From assembly GCA_964035575.1 (NCBI GenBank), contig OZ037860.1:1326689-1390688 (forward strand): a stretch of 64,000 bases of DNA, read 5' to 3'. Both the position numbers and the translations under genes were made by a program. The notes under the pieces are model-generated. The model saw only the letters and a program-made list of their open reading frames with translations, made no database searches and had not been told where the DNA came from. Each line of letters begins with the position of its first letter. The stretch's first letter is position 1. The stretch is from Rhynchopus sp. YZ270_cl-10 (Eukaryota > Euglenozoa > Diplonemea > Diplonemida > Diplonemidae). This document shows positions 40,722-52,127 of this stretch, piece by piece.

Positions 40722-42169
40722 TTGCATCCACCCAAGCGAGGCCTTCCTCTGCACGTTTATCAACTTCACTTTTTTGTACGATATTTTTTTTATTCCTCCG
40801 AAGCTTGCTTTAAAGGAGAAATAGTATTACCGGGGTACGGTCGCCAAATCATCCCTCAAACAGGAGGGTTTTGTGCAATCAACGAAAGCAACTTTACCTA
40901 CCCGATCCTACTATTTTTTTTATTTGGGTACACTGTCACAAGAGTGCTTTGTATTTTAAATTCACTTTTTCTTTCTTTCTGTATGCTATCCATTTATTGC
41001 ATATGTTGAAATAAATTCACTTTTTTTTCTCTCGGGGAAATCATTGTTCAACGGCATTTGCAAAAAAAAAAGACAGTGGAGATTTGCACAAACTGTGGCA
41101 ACACAACCGAGGCAACAACACTACTCCAACAAATTTATCAAAAATAAAAAAAAGATGTGTCGAAACTACAAATATACTTCTCCCCCTCCTCTGTTTATAG
41201 GGTGTGAATCCTTTTTAGGACCATCCTACCTATTTTCATCCCTTCTTCTTTTTTTCTTCTTTTTTTGAAAAGCATTTCAAAGCGGACCTCTACAGCCAAG
41301 GGGGTGTCCAGTTTTCTGTTCTTTCTTTTTGCACCGAAAACTAATAAGAGAAAAAAAAAAATCGGTCAAAATAACCGTTCGTTCGGATAAGATGGTAAAG
41401 GACTGTTGACAGAAAATCGGCAGTTGTGCCATATCAAAGGGATTGTCAGGCCCTAGAAAAAATTAACGAAAAAAAAAAGGGTGGGATTTTTTTTTCTCAA
41501 AAACTCGTGTAGTGTAGACTGTTATGGTTGTGCTGCTATATCAGAGTATTTAATAAAAACAAATTAGAAAACAGTGTCAACGACACTACTCCAACAATTC
41601 TTCGGGAAAAAAAGCATAAAACAAAATGCAACAATATTGGGTGCTCTGATACTTTTTAAAGGTGACTAATCACAGAGGCGTTAGGTTCATCTTATAAAGT
41701 TTTTTTTGTTTCAGATGTTAACCACGCAAATAGATATAGGACGACATGGTTTGGATGATTGGATGATTGGATCCACCCCGGTACACCGGTTATGTCCATC
41801 CAAGGTACAATGTTCTATTTTCAAGAAAGATGGGACCATTTTTGTTGATCCCTCACCATATACTATCAATTTATTGATTGCATGAAAATACTATTTTCAA
41901 GGCAACCTTCAGTGAGGTAACCCTGCAGCATGTATTCACCACAAGGCAGTGCTGCAGATAACCTTTGGTATTCCCAGTTGCGCCCGTACCGTTTCGGGTT
42001 CAATTCTTCTAAAAAATAAAAAAAAAGTCTTTGAAAAAGGTACCATTGAGTACCGAATCCACTTAGGCTACTCTCTCGTTCTTTTTTTTAATTTTTTTTT
42101 TAGGTACACTGTCACAAGCGGGCTGTTGTATTTCAAGTCAACTTTTTTTAAAGAAATCGAACATTTTTT

Positions 42170-42205
42170 AGGTGACTAAACACAGTGATGCTTTAGGTTC
42201 TACCT
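42170..42205 (+). repeat. Dispersed hairpin repeat with compensated stems
   Basis: The inner stem is CTAAA/TTTAG and the outer AGGT/ACCT, both changed from the type copy in ways that keep pairing. Confidence 0.65.
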
Positions 42206-42977
42206 TATGTTTTTTGCTGTCAGTTTTTGGGGAAAGAATTTTTCATGTGCAGAGGTGGAAAGTCTCTGTCTTTAAGGAAGTTGTTCTTCAGATCCTTTTT
42301 GTTCAGATTTTTTTTTTTATTTCTTTTTTTTTAAAGTATTGTTTGGACGTCCTTTTGTGCTTTCTCTTCTTTGAATAGAAAGTATATGAAATTGATTTTT
42401 TGGTGTGTGTGCATCAGAGGCGCATTTATCTTTAATTTTTTCCCCCTTTTTTTGCAAGGTGCTATTGACTCAGCACTGCGAGGCTTAGGTTCATCTCACC
42501 AAACCTTTCTTTTAATTGTTTGCCCGTTGTTTTTCTTTTTTTTTCTTCTTTTTTTTGATAACCCGCGAAGTGTTGATAATGCCTTCGTCTCAGAGGCGTT
42601 GGCATTTATCATGAATTTCAAGTCAAAAAGAAAAAATATTTCTGGAGCACTCTATGGTTTCAGCCCCTGAAAACGTTATCAAGCAGAACAACCACGGCAA
42701 ATCAATCTCCACCCATTATTTTATTATTTTTTTGTTCTATTTTCAAATAACTGTTATGTTGGCCAAACTAACGCCTCCTCGAAGGGTGCAAAGAAAACCA
42801 ATACCATATTTCATGGTTTCCTTCCAGAAGTTCATGAAACGAAGACAGGGTCGATGCAGGCCATTTGGTATGGTGGACGACCGTTTCCAGATTTATCAGA
42901 AAGAAAGTAGTGTATTGCAAGGTACCGTAGAAGTCAATGGAAAGAATGAAAATATTTTGCAAAAAAAAAAAGGACTG

Positions 42978-43064
42978 CCTGATTTTTTTCCCTGAAATTT
43001 TGGTGGAGTTTAGTGGATTAAAACCACTTTTAACTCCACCTGAAATTTCAGGCAAAAAATCAGG
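42978..43064. repeat. 87-bp palindrome
   Basis: CCTGATTTTTT, CCTGAAATTTTGGTGGAGTT and AGTGG on the left are matched by CCACT, AACTCCACCTGAAATTTCAGG and AAAAAATCAGG on the right. The GCCTGAAATT...GGTGGAGTTA word also forms the ends of the larger element at 53149-54784, so this may be its shortest derivative. Confidence 0.7.
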
Positions 43065-43162
43065 TGGAAAGAACAGAATATATTACAACGCACTCCAACC
43101 CAGAGCGATAACGGTTTACAACGGTGAAACCAATAAAACAACAAGTCAAGTCATTTACTAGA

Positions 43163-43200
43163 GGTACACTGTCACGAGAGGGCTTTTGTATTTCAACTCT
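43163..43200 (+). repeat. Second dispersed short repeat (GGTACACTGTCACGAGAGGG type)
   Basis: It shares the CACGAGAGG core with the hairpin repeat but has the stem TACA/TGTA and the tail TATTTTAAGTCA. Other copies are near 21379, 25359, 40376, 40925, 42102, 48114 and 48447, with looser relatives at 59306 and 63234. Confidence 0.65.
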
Positions 43201-43673
43201 ACTTTACTTCACCCTCGTATACCCTTTGAAAAATATGGTAGCACAGGCTGAAGAGTGACCACTACCCTTTTTATCCCCCCCGACCAAATGGGGGAAAAAA
43301 AAAACAGCTCCAGTGGAGCACAGCAGGGTCTACAATACATCTCAACACAAAAAAAACACTGATGTGGTCCACCAAATTGACACCTTTCGTGACAACGATT
43401 GATTTTTGTTTACCCCCCTCCCTTTTTAGATGTATGCACAGGCATTTTCATCAACCTTTTTTTCCTTTTTTTGTTTCATAATCTGTCGTTTCGATTTTCC
43501 TACGTTTCGCAGGAAGATGTGAAAAATGTTGTTCCCCCCTCACCCCCCCCCCACCCCCTTTTTTTTTGAGATAACAAAACACAGCGCCAAAGGGACGGTA
43601 AAACTGCTCTTCTTAAGGTGTCAGCGTCACGCCTACCTCGGTAGGTTACAGTGAAAAAAAAGGGTGGCTTTCA

Positions 43674-43707
43674 GATGACCAAATACAAGGCTGAGCTTGG
43701 GTTCATC
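43674..43707 (+). repeat. Dispersed hairpin repeat with compensated stem
   Basis: The outer stem GATGA/TCATC is kept and the inner stem is CCAA/TTGG instead of CTAAGC/GCTTAG. Confidence 0.6.
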
Positions 43708-44820
43708 TTATAAAAGCTTTAGTTTGTTTTCTTCTTTTTCTGTTGTTAGATCGCAGGGTACTATATGCTTTCATCCGGGGGGGCTGACATCGTGGGTCAG
43801 TCAGAAGGTACCCGCATCAATAACTCCCCTTTTCCCACCCCTCTCGAAGGACCATCAAAACAAAAAAAAGAGCACAAAGCAAAAACAACAACTTGCATTC
43901 AACCTTCCATCCCCTCTTTTTATGCGTTACATTTTTCTCTTTTTTTTCTTTTTCCCCGATGGAGCTTCAATGGTTCATTATGCGATCCAAACGAGGGTCA
44001 AAAAAAATTTTTTTTTTGAGCAGTTGCGATTTTGTTTTTTTTTTTAAACAACGTTTTCCTAGCGTAATATCCGAGGGGATGGGGGGGTTTTCTTCTTCCG
44101 GAACATGGTGGTACCCAAAAAAAAAAAATTGTATTTTTAGGTTCGTCCCTAAGAAACTAGGTCAAACTAGGTTCTAATAGTTTTGTATTGTGACCCTTAT
44201 CCACTTTAGGTGGCTAAGCAGTGAGAAGCTAAGGTTTCAGCTTATCAACCTTTTTTTCTCTATCTTTTATTTGTATAATTCTTAGGACAGATGATGGGTT
44301 CCCTGGTGAACCGTTTTGGGACTGCGCTCTGCCTAGACAGTCGTGGCTAGTCTAGCGCTGTCATGTTTTGTGTGTAGCATACAAGAAAGAGAGACTCTCA
44401 TTGGCGTCTGTTTCTCAAGAGTTTGATCTGTCGTTCTCTGTGTTGCCGTTAAAACAGAAGTGCCTCCCCATTTGCCAATTGTTTCGAGGGGACAAGAAAC
44501 ACATTTTTTGGGGTGTCGTGTGTGGGTAAGAACCACCCGCGTGCAACATTCCCGGGTTCGATAACCCATGGAGGGTGGCAGTGTCTGCGTCCGAGGTGTT
44601 TGCTATCAACTTCACTTTTTCCCCCCTATATTTTCCCTCAACCTCTCTCCGTCTCTCTTTTTTTTTTGACCACACAAAAAAACCCCCCCCTGGAATACTT
44701 CCGGTACGTCTTAGAACGAAAAAAGCACTCCTTATTACCCCCCTTTTAACAGTACCCCCTCTTCTCCCCTCTTCTCCCCTCTTCCCTCACTTCACATACA
44801 GAAATACACCAAAAAAAACA

Positions 44821-47800
44821 ATGGAATCCGAGGTGACAGCATTGGAACTCTGCGCGGCCACTGTGTTAAACAGAGAACCTGGGAGATATGGACATATTTT
44901 GCTTCTAATGGGTGGGGATGAGGACGGACACGCCAACCACACATTACGCGCTACTTTAGAACGTGGCCTGCGGACGAGGTGGTTGCCACACCTCAACCTA
45001 CACACACATAGCGAGGTGCAGCAGGTGGCTGCGTGGCTGTATTCTACTGATCTGGGGCAGTCTGAACGGAAGGAGGATTCTGGGAGTGAGGACATTGATA
45101 TAGACATAGACATTGGCACGCCACAGTCGTATCAGTCCTATCAGTCGTCTCCTGCAAGAGATAGACTGCCGCAGTCTGCGAGGCTTCACCCGCGACGTCG
45201 GATTGGTGTGCTGCACAACCTTCACCTGGCGTCTCCTGAGGTGCAGGCATCGTTGATCGGCGCACTCCAACACAACACCGTCTACGGGGCAGGGGAACGT
45301 AAACTCAAGCTCCTCACTGTTGTCGCAACCTGCGACGCCCGCCATGCCTCCTCCCTCCTCCACCCCCTCAAAGAGCGCTTCGCCATCGCAGCCCACGTAG
45401 ACAATCCCTGCCTCCCCGATTCTCTCGCAAACTCCGTCCACGACCTCCTCGCGACCGACCCCGCCTCGACCATTCGTAAACTCTTTGGCGACCATGAGTT
45501 GCACCCTCCAACCGGTGTATATATGTGTACTCAGGTGCAAAGGTATTTAAGTCAATGTGTTCGGAGGTGTAGAGTGAACCCAGACAGTACAATGCAGTTG
45601 CCCTCTCATGGGATCATGACGGAGTTGCAGCAGACGTTGAAGGTGTTGAGTGTGGTGTTGAGGGGAAGGCAGTTTGTGACGCCGGAGGATGTGAAGATGT
45701 GTCTGCCGTATCTTCTGTTCCACCGCATCTCGCTTGCAGCGACGGTAACGCTTGCCCCTGAGGAGGAAGGAGCAGAAGAACAGCTTCTCCTGCTCCCAAA
45801 GATGCACAAATGGGTCGACTCATACTGGAGCGTCTCCTCCAACGAAGACATGCTGCACAGCGTTCTGTCCAGCATGCTGCAAAACGGCGACACACCAGCA
45901 CTCAATACCTACAACGCAAACCTCACTGTCCACGCATGGACCCACGTGGTCAGCATCATAGGGAAGGTGGGTGTTCCAATATGAAGGGAAAAGTGTATTG
46001 TCTCTCAGTAGAGTTGTGTAATAAAAGGCAGAGGGGGGGTGTGAAGCGTTTCAAAGGTGCTTTCTGTATAGTGAAGCAGAGGGTTGCTGTGGATATTTTG
46101 TTAATTTTTGTTGGTTTGTCTTTTTTCTATCTCCTTCATCTAACCTGAACTCTTAAGTTTATCCCATTGGTGGGAAACAAACAAAATATGACTCCCCCCA
46201 CAGCAATATTCACCTTTTCTGGGCTTAGGGTCACTTCTGACAAAACTTTTCTTTAGGGAAATTTCCTTATCCACAAGACCGAGCCAACTGCCACCCCCTC
46301 TCCCCTCTCCCCGACCCGCACATCCCACCAGCAACACACAACGATGTGGACGGAGGATGGGGCCTTCATCATGGGTGGCCCTGTGAACTGCCCGCCCACG
46401 TCGCACGGCACAGAGTGGCCCAGCGTTTCACCCACCACTGCATCGCCTCTGCGACAGAGCGTCACACTCTTCGCTGCACAACTCTACGGCCTATCCCATA
46501 AAATGTCAAACGGCCCTGAAAAGACACGGATAAAGCAGATGCTACGCGAAATCATCTTAAAAGACCCTGAGATACCACCTGTATGCTTTCCCCCCCCTCA
46601 ACACTGCGAACATTCTTTTGTGAAAGAAGAAAAGTTTATAAGGTGACTAAGCACGAGAGGTGAATAACCAATGTTCAAAACATTAAGTAATCTAATCAGA
46701 GTAAGCACGAGAGGCTTAGGATCATCCTATAAACTTTTCTTCTTTCACAACCTTTCATTTTCTTGCAAAATCATTTAGGGTAGGCACACTTTTTTTTTGT
46801 TTAATGCTCGCGCGCGCGGAAAATTTTGAGATTCCAAAAAAAAAAAAACATGGAAGAAAAAAAAAACATTGCCTTACGTCAACAGGTTATCTTGACTTTC
46901 CTTCTCGTCTTCCTCCACGGGAAAAATCAACCAAATATCTTCGAACACAGAATCCTCCATATACGAGTGGGTCACATGATATAACTCTATCATGTGACCC
47001 CACCGTGGAGAGCAATCGGCTCGCGCATCAAAAGAAAGCAGAGAAAAGGGGAAAAGAAAAAGACAAAAGTTGGGTACCGTGCGCCTGCGGCGCTACCTGT
47101 TCCCAGTCAGGAACGCCACAATTTTATCCGAATTTGGATTTTCCGACCTGAAAATGACCCATGTTTATGAGGATGGGTTCATATTTTGTGGAAATTTATG
47201 CCACTAAATTTTTGCCGGTTTTTCTGTATATCCCCCACCACAGAACGAGCGGATTCTGGAAATGCCTATCGCGGCATGTTTGGGCTGAAAACCCACTGTT
47301 TTTTCAAGGAAAAAAATTGCTTCTGGATGTCGGAATTTTCCGGAAAATTTCCTGTTATATTTTTGCTGTGTTTCTGTGTGTGTTTTTTTTTCTTTGTGTG
47401 TTTTTTTCTGCGCGCGCGCGCGGAACTTTTTGGGACCCGACCGAGCATTAAACAAAAAAAAAATTGTGCCTACCCTTACCATTTTTGACAACATAAAGGG
47501 TTTAAACTTTCAAAAAATGTCTATCATTCCATCAGGAGAGTATCCCTAAAGGCCGTGTTATCCTCGCACCTACTGCTATATCATCACCGGCACCACGCCT
47601 GCGGGAGGCTAAACCGAAGGCTGAGACGCGGGAGGAGGAGCCTGCACCGACCCCTGAGCAGCCGGTGGGGACACCTGTCCCGACGCAGCCGTTGCATAGC
47701 TACCACCTGCTTGCGTTGCCGCAGGTGTCCGGGAAGTACCCATGGAAGGATGTAGAAAAGCCGCCGCCACCTTCAGGGCACGTTCCCTCGGATGGGGTCG

Positions 47801-48084
47801 CGGAGCGCCTCGACCAACGATGGAAGCAAGTGATGATCGGGCTCCTCACAAAGGGGCACCGGAATTTCATGGACGCCTACAGCTCCGGATCGCATCTCCC
47901 CTGCCTCCCAATCCCGCCGGACATATATTTGGAATGCTCGAAACGCGAGTTTGACAGAAACCTAAGACATTGGAGGCGGCTGCTTCATGTGTACGACGTA
48001 GCAGAGGACGGAAGCACCACGTGTCCCGACCTGCTATCCTGTCTAGGGGAAGACGATGAGTGGCCAACGCCAATAGAGACGTGA
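44821..48084 (+). CDS. MoxR/ChlI-like AAA-type protein lacking Walker A (3 exons)
   Basis: Exons are 44821-45966, 46257-46580 and 47536-48084, giving 672 aa. All joins are phase 0 with donors GTGGGT and GTATGC and acceptors TTTAG and ATCAG. Residues ~1-60 resemble the first strand and helix of an AAA core (HILLLMGGDEDGHANHTLRATLERGL), but the nucleotide-binding GKT/S is absent. RIGVLHNLHLASPEVQASLIGAL (~120-145) sits where Walker B is expected. ALQHNTV and the LRGRQFVTPEDVKMCLPYLLFHRI segment (~275-300) match the lid of magnesium-chelatase/MoxR-type ATPases. The C-terminal ~290 residues (exons 2-3) are Pro-rich then helical and unrecognised. An IDIDIDI run is near residue 85. It is probably a non-hydrolysing scaffold; the family call is moderate only. 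Intron 2 carries an inverted-repeat element. Confidence 0.65.
46778..47475. mobile_element. Terminal-inverted-repeat element in intron 2 of the AAA-type gene
   Basis: GGGTAGGCACA...GTTTAATGCTCG at the left is matched by CGAGCATTAAAC...TGTGCCTACCC at the right, and TTA stands on each side (46775-46777, 47476-47478). The 698-bp interior holds the palindrome GGGTCACATGATA-TAACTC-TATCATGTGACCC (46969-47000), the ACCCCACCGTGGAGAGCAA module, CCGTGCGCCTGCGGCGC, the CCCCACCACAGAACGAGCGG module (47230-) and CGCGCG runs near both ends. No transposase is seen. Confidence 0.75.
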
Positions 48085-50000
48085 AGGGGAATGGGGTAGT
48101 GATTGTTTTTCTAGGTACACTGTTCACGAGAGGGCTTTGTATTTCAACCATTTTTTGTCTTCATTTGAAATACTGTGTATGTCGGTGTTTGAGGTATTTG
48201 TACCTTTCAACTTTTTGTATCGGCCTCCATCGTCTCTGTGAGTGTGAGGAGATACACCAAAGTTTCAAAGCCCAGCATTGTTCCCTGCACAATGTAGAGA
48301 GGCATTCATCTTGCGAGTTTTCTTAGACCAAGCACGAGAGAGGCTTAGGTTCATCTCATAAACTTTTCTTTCGTCAGATGTAAACCGCGAAATGAACACC
48401 AGAGGCCTGCATGGTGAGGGTCCACCGGTGCACCCGGTGATGTGCCAAAGTACATTTGTCACGAGAGGGCTTTGTATTTTAAGTCAAATTTCTTTGTATC
48501 GGATGTGTTAGTTGCAGACCGCTGTTTCTGTGGGGATGCATGGAGCTCACCACAGCAGTGAGGGAAAGTTCCCGAGTAAAAAAAATAATAAATAAAGAAG
48601 CTAGAATGAATCATTGCTCTAACAGGGGCTCAATTCATCTTTTATGTTCATTTTTCTAAGGCTATTTTTTTTCTCCCTTTTCTGTTACTTCTTTCTCAGT
48701 ATCCCTTCTCCCCCGCATTCTCCCCCCCGTCTCTTTCTTGTGTGATATTATTAACAATACCCCTCAGTTTTGCATTGTGCACGCCGTTTTTTTCTCCGAT
48801 TTTTCTTTTTTTTGTAGAGCTGGGTCGATTTTTGTAGGTGGTAAATTGGAGGTAATGTGGGGAGGGGTTTTTTTGGCTGCTTTTGTTTTTAGTGTGTCCA
48901 CAGAAGTGTTTTTTTTTTTTGTACCCCCACCAAACCTCTTCACTTTGTTTCAAGGTGACGAACCAGGAGAGGCTTAGGTTCATCGTATAAACCTTTCTTT
49001 GCATGAGCTCTCTGATCGAGCTGCGTTTTAGCACGTTTTCAACGACTCTTTTTTAGGGTAGGGTATTGGTTGATGCGCACTTTGGAAGGAATCGGTTTAC
49101 TTCATCATTTACCACGGTGCGAGGGACCTAGTAAACCTAGGAACAGACCCTCGCGACGCTCAAACTCGTTGAGGGGGAGAGAGGTGTCGGTACTCACCAT
49201 CCTATATGGATTGGTGCCCTGGTGTGTGTGTGCACGAGAAGGTGTGTTCATCTATTCAATTTTTTTCTTATCTTTGTGTGTCTGCTTACAGTTTTCCCTG
49301 CCAGCAACTCCCAAGCGAAACACTTCGGGGTTCGATAACCCCGCGGAGTGGCAGTGCCTGCGTCTCAGGGGCGTTTTGCACTATCAACTCCCCTTTCTTT
49401 TTTATTTTAGGTTGCGTCCAGTGTCCAGTGTCCAGTGTCCTATGAGGCATAATGCGATTTGAACCTCTCTTCCAAGGTGGCCATACGTAGGTGTATCTTA
49501 CAAACGCCCCTTTACCTTTTTCTACAACGTATGACGGGGTATGTCTACACGAATATTCCCTCAAAAAGCGACGTGCATTCTTCTTCGTGGCAACCAGTCC
49601 ACAGTCCAGCCGGTACCGTCCCAGAGTGGGAAGGCGGAAGTAGGGGGTTTCCCCTCAACCTTTCAATCGCGATTGTGATCAAGGTGGCAACGCGAGAGGC
49701 GTTAAAAACTGATAGTCGTGACGCTCATTTGTAATGAGTCTTTTTGTCTTTTCAAGGTGACCCAAGCTGCAGAGGCTTGAGTTGTATTTTGCCTTTTTTT
49801 TTTTCTTTTTTTTGTTGTACACAAACCTTTGGCTTTGCCAAAGGCTAAAGAAAACGAACAAAAAAAAGGGGGTAATCCATTTGTTCCTACCCAACTACTG
49901 CTCAGAGTAGCGAACCCTTTTTTTGGGTACAGCATTGTGCGTCCTCCACACCCACACTTCCGCAATTTCCCTCTCGCAATTTCTCTCAGTACCAAACACA
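48085..50000. other. Gene-free spacer with many dispersed repeats
   Basis: No gene is supported. It holds hairpin repeats near 48328, 48952 and 49755; GGTACACTGTTCACGAGAGG at 48113 and a relative at 48448; GGGGTTCGATAACCCCGCGG followed by CAGTGCCTGCGTC (49321-49395); and a CCAGTGTCCAGTGT tandem (49419-49440). The last ~120 bp hold the leader of the first small gene (CTCTCAG ending 49989). Confidence 0.55.
49755..49785 (+). repeat. Dispersed hairpin repeat with compensated stem
   Basis: Inner stem CAAGC/GCTTG around the loop TGCAGAG; the outer stem is lost. Confidence 0.6.
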
Positions 50001-50168
50001 ATGGGAAATTGTGCAATGTTGACACGGGGCAGCGGGAAAAACGGGTTTAACGATCTGCGCCCCAGAAAAAATCCAGCAAATGTCCAGCAAAAGGAGTCCG
50101 AGCCAGCAGTTGTGTTCCGGGACAAGGCCTCGGAGGAGGGGGAGAAGGCCAAACCTAAAGAGAAATAG
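50001..50168 (+). CDS. Small Lys-rich protein, tandem copy 1 (55 aa, MGNC start)
   Basis: The ATG at 50001 is 11 nt after CTCTCAG and opens a 55-aa frame: MGNCAMLTR, then GSGKNGFNDLRP, PAVVFRDKASE and a KAKPKEK tail. Two further copies follow at 50568 and 51149. The frame, start context (CCAAACACAATGGG) and protein sequence are conserved among them, and one length difference (four to five codons in the middle) keeps the frame, which supports coding. MGNC could take N-myristate plus palmitate, although residue 6 is Met rather than Ser/Thr. It is hydrophilic and probably disordered. The family is not recognised. Confidence 0.7.
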   Translation: MGNCAMLTRGSGKNGFNDLRPRKNPANVQQKESEPAVVFRDKASEEGEKAKPKEK

Positions 50169-50567
50169 AGCCGCTGTTCTGGACATCTGATGCTACTATT
50201 TCTTTAACATTGTTGGTCGACCAAATTGCACTCTTCCTTTTGATACCCAAGGACATTTCCTTTTCTATCCCATTCAATGCCTCGTTTTCTTCCACGTCTT
50301 TTGTTTCAAAAAATAGATTTTTCTTGGCATGCAATGTGTGATAAGAAACCAGAAAGCCAACTATAGTATCTTTATCCCCCCCTATGAAATTTCTCAGTCA
50401 CTTTGCACCAAAAGCCGTTCAATTTTGTTCCTACCCAACTTCGCTCAGAGAAACGAACCCTTTTTAGGGACATCATTGTGCTCCTTGCTCCTCACCCAAA
50501 ACCCCTCTCAAAACCCTCCGCAATTTCCCTCCTTAACCAATCTACACTAATCGAAGTACCAAACACA

Positions 50568-50723
50568 ATGGGAAAGAAGGCAATGTTGACACGGAACAGC
50601 GGTAAAAACGGGTTTAACGATCTGCGACCCAACGAGGATGTCCAGCAAAAGGAGCCCCAGCCAGCAGTGGTGTTCCGGGACAAGGCCTCGGAAGGGGAGA
50701 AGGCCAAACCTAAAGAGAAATAG
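50568..50723 (+). CDS. Small Lys-rich protein, tandem copy 2 (51 aa, MGKK start)
   Basis: Second of three copies, 567 bp after copy 1. MGKKAMLTR replaces MGNC; the centre is DLRPNEDVQQKEPQP and the tail is identical. The upstream block with GAAACGAACCCTTTTTAGG and CTCACCCAAAACCCCTCTC, and the downstream block with TTCTGGACATCTGATGCTAC, are repeated with the gene, so promoter and 3' region were duplicated together. Confidence 0.72.
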   Translation: MGKKAMLTRNSGKNGFNDLRPNEDVQQKEPQPAVVFRDKASEGEKAKPKEK

Positions 50724-51148
50724 AGCCGCTGTTCTGGACATCTGATGCTACTATTTCTTTAACATTGTTGGTCGACCAAATTGCACTCTTCCTTTTGATA
50801 CCCAAGGACATTTCCTTTTCTATCCCATTCAATGCCTCGTTTTCTTCCATGTCTTTTGTTTCAAAAAATAGATTTTTCTTGGCATGCAATGTGTGATAAG
50901 AAAGCCAGAAAGCCAACTATAATACCTTTATCCCCCCCTATGAAATTTCTCAGTCACTTTGCACCAAAGAACCCTTTTCTACAACCAATTTGGTTGCGTT
51001 TAATTTTGTTCCTACCCAACTTCGCTCAGAGAAACGAACCCTTTTTAGGGACATCATTGTGCTCCTTGCTCCTCACCCAAAACCCCTCTCAAAACCCTCC
51101 GCAATTTCCCTCCTTATCCAGTCTACACTAATCGAAGTACCAAACACA

Positions 51149-51304
51149 ATGGGAAAGAAGGGAATGTTGACACGGAACAGCGGTAAAAACGGGTTTAACG
51201 ATCTGCGACCCAACGAGGATGTCCAGCAAAAGGAGCCCCAGCCAGCAGTGGTGTTCCGGGACAAGGCCTCGGAAGGGGAGAAGGCCAAACCTAAAGAGAA
51301 ATAG
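51149..51304 (+). CDS. Small Lys-rich protein, tandem copy 3 (51 aa, MGKK start)
   Basis: Third copy, 581 bp after copy 2 and differing from it by a single residue (MGKKGM for MGKKAM). The 5' leader is nearly identical. The 3' flank is related but more diverged. Near-identity of copies 2 and 3 points to the more recent duplication; copy 1 is the older branch. Confidence 0.72.
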   Translation: MGKKGMLTRNSGKNGFNDLRPNEDVQQKEPQPAVVFRDKASEGEKAKPKEK

Positions 51305-52127
51305 AGCCGCTGTTCTGATCTAATGATACTATTTGTTTCTTTTCAGATCGAAAATGGATGTAGGATAGGAGGCTGCATGGTTGGCGTCCACTGCTTAGAC
51401 CAAACTGCACTCTTCCTTTTGATACCCAAGGACATTTCCTTTTCTATCCCACTAAATGCCTCATTTTCCTCTATTTTGTTACAAAAAAATGGATTTTTTT
51501 CTTCTTCTTCTTATGCAATATGATAAGAAACCAGAAAGCCAACTACATCTTTAACACAGCATTTCCCCCCCCTATGAAATTTCTCATTCACTTTGCGCCA
51601 AATCCATTTCTACAACCTATTTGGTTTGCGTTCAATGGGGGGGGAACAATACACAATATTTCCTGAGCAATGTTATTCAAGATCAATGCGAGGAAGTATT
51701 GCGTATGTATGTATGGATAGCATTGTCTGGTTTGTCTGGTTTTCCCTCCCCGACTATGTCATCATCGGCGAGGTATTTGCACTTTTTCTCTTGTCACCTC
51801 ATGAAATGAAGGAGGAAATAGAAACAACGCACTTTGAACACACTCGCGGTTCTAGGGACGAACCGCGCTGCAGAGCCACTCCTCACCAAACAGGTCGAGG
51901 TGTGTGCGTTTCACCACAACCTCTCCCATGGGTTTTATCGTGTGATGAGTGTTAAGTTTCTATTTTTTTCAATACCAACTCTGAAAAGCGCCCAAACTCT
52001 AACCCTAATCTGGTCCGTTTTTCTCTTGTTGCAAAAACCAATTCAAAAGTACCCCCTCTTTACCAACCCTTTTCTCATTCTTTTTTAAAACTTCACTCAA
52101 AATCTCTAGGATTTTCCCTCAATAACC
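51305..52127. other. Spacer between small-gene cluster and peptidyl-tRNA hydrolase gene
   Basis: It starts with the decaying tandem-repeat flank of the small genes (to about 51640; a more remote relic is at 58655-58775). An open frame at 51593-51955 shows no conserved pattern and is not called. AG at 52109 precedes the next gene. Confidence 0.5.

Larger units (their letters stand above)
40099..44820. other. 4.7-kb gene-free, repeat-dense region
   Basis: No frame here looks coding. Copies of dispersed repeats include GGTACACTGTCA units at 40375, 40926, 42103 and 43163; the GCTTGCTTTAAAGGAGAAAT block at 40800-40925; GTGGAGATTTGCACAAACTG at 41074-41140; the GATGGGACCATTTTTGTTG block at 41825-41893; hairpin repeats near 41660, 42170, 42460, 43674 and 44207; a palindrome at 42978-43064; the CTTTCATCCGGGG block near 43768; and GGTTCGATAACCC with CAGTGTCTGCG at 44552-44620. 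A CT tract ending ACATACAG at 44801 precedes the next gene. Confidence 0.6.

Noticed and set aside
46344-46646. Independent small gene at 46344
   Set aside because: The frame extends upstream to an acceptor and ends at a GTATGC donor in phase 0, so it is exon 2 of the AAA-type gene.
51593-51955. 120-aa open frame behind the small-gene cluster
   Set aside because: It begins in the decaying tandem-repeat flank, shows no recognisable domain and lacks a leader AG or duplicate support.
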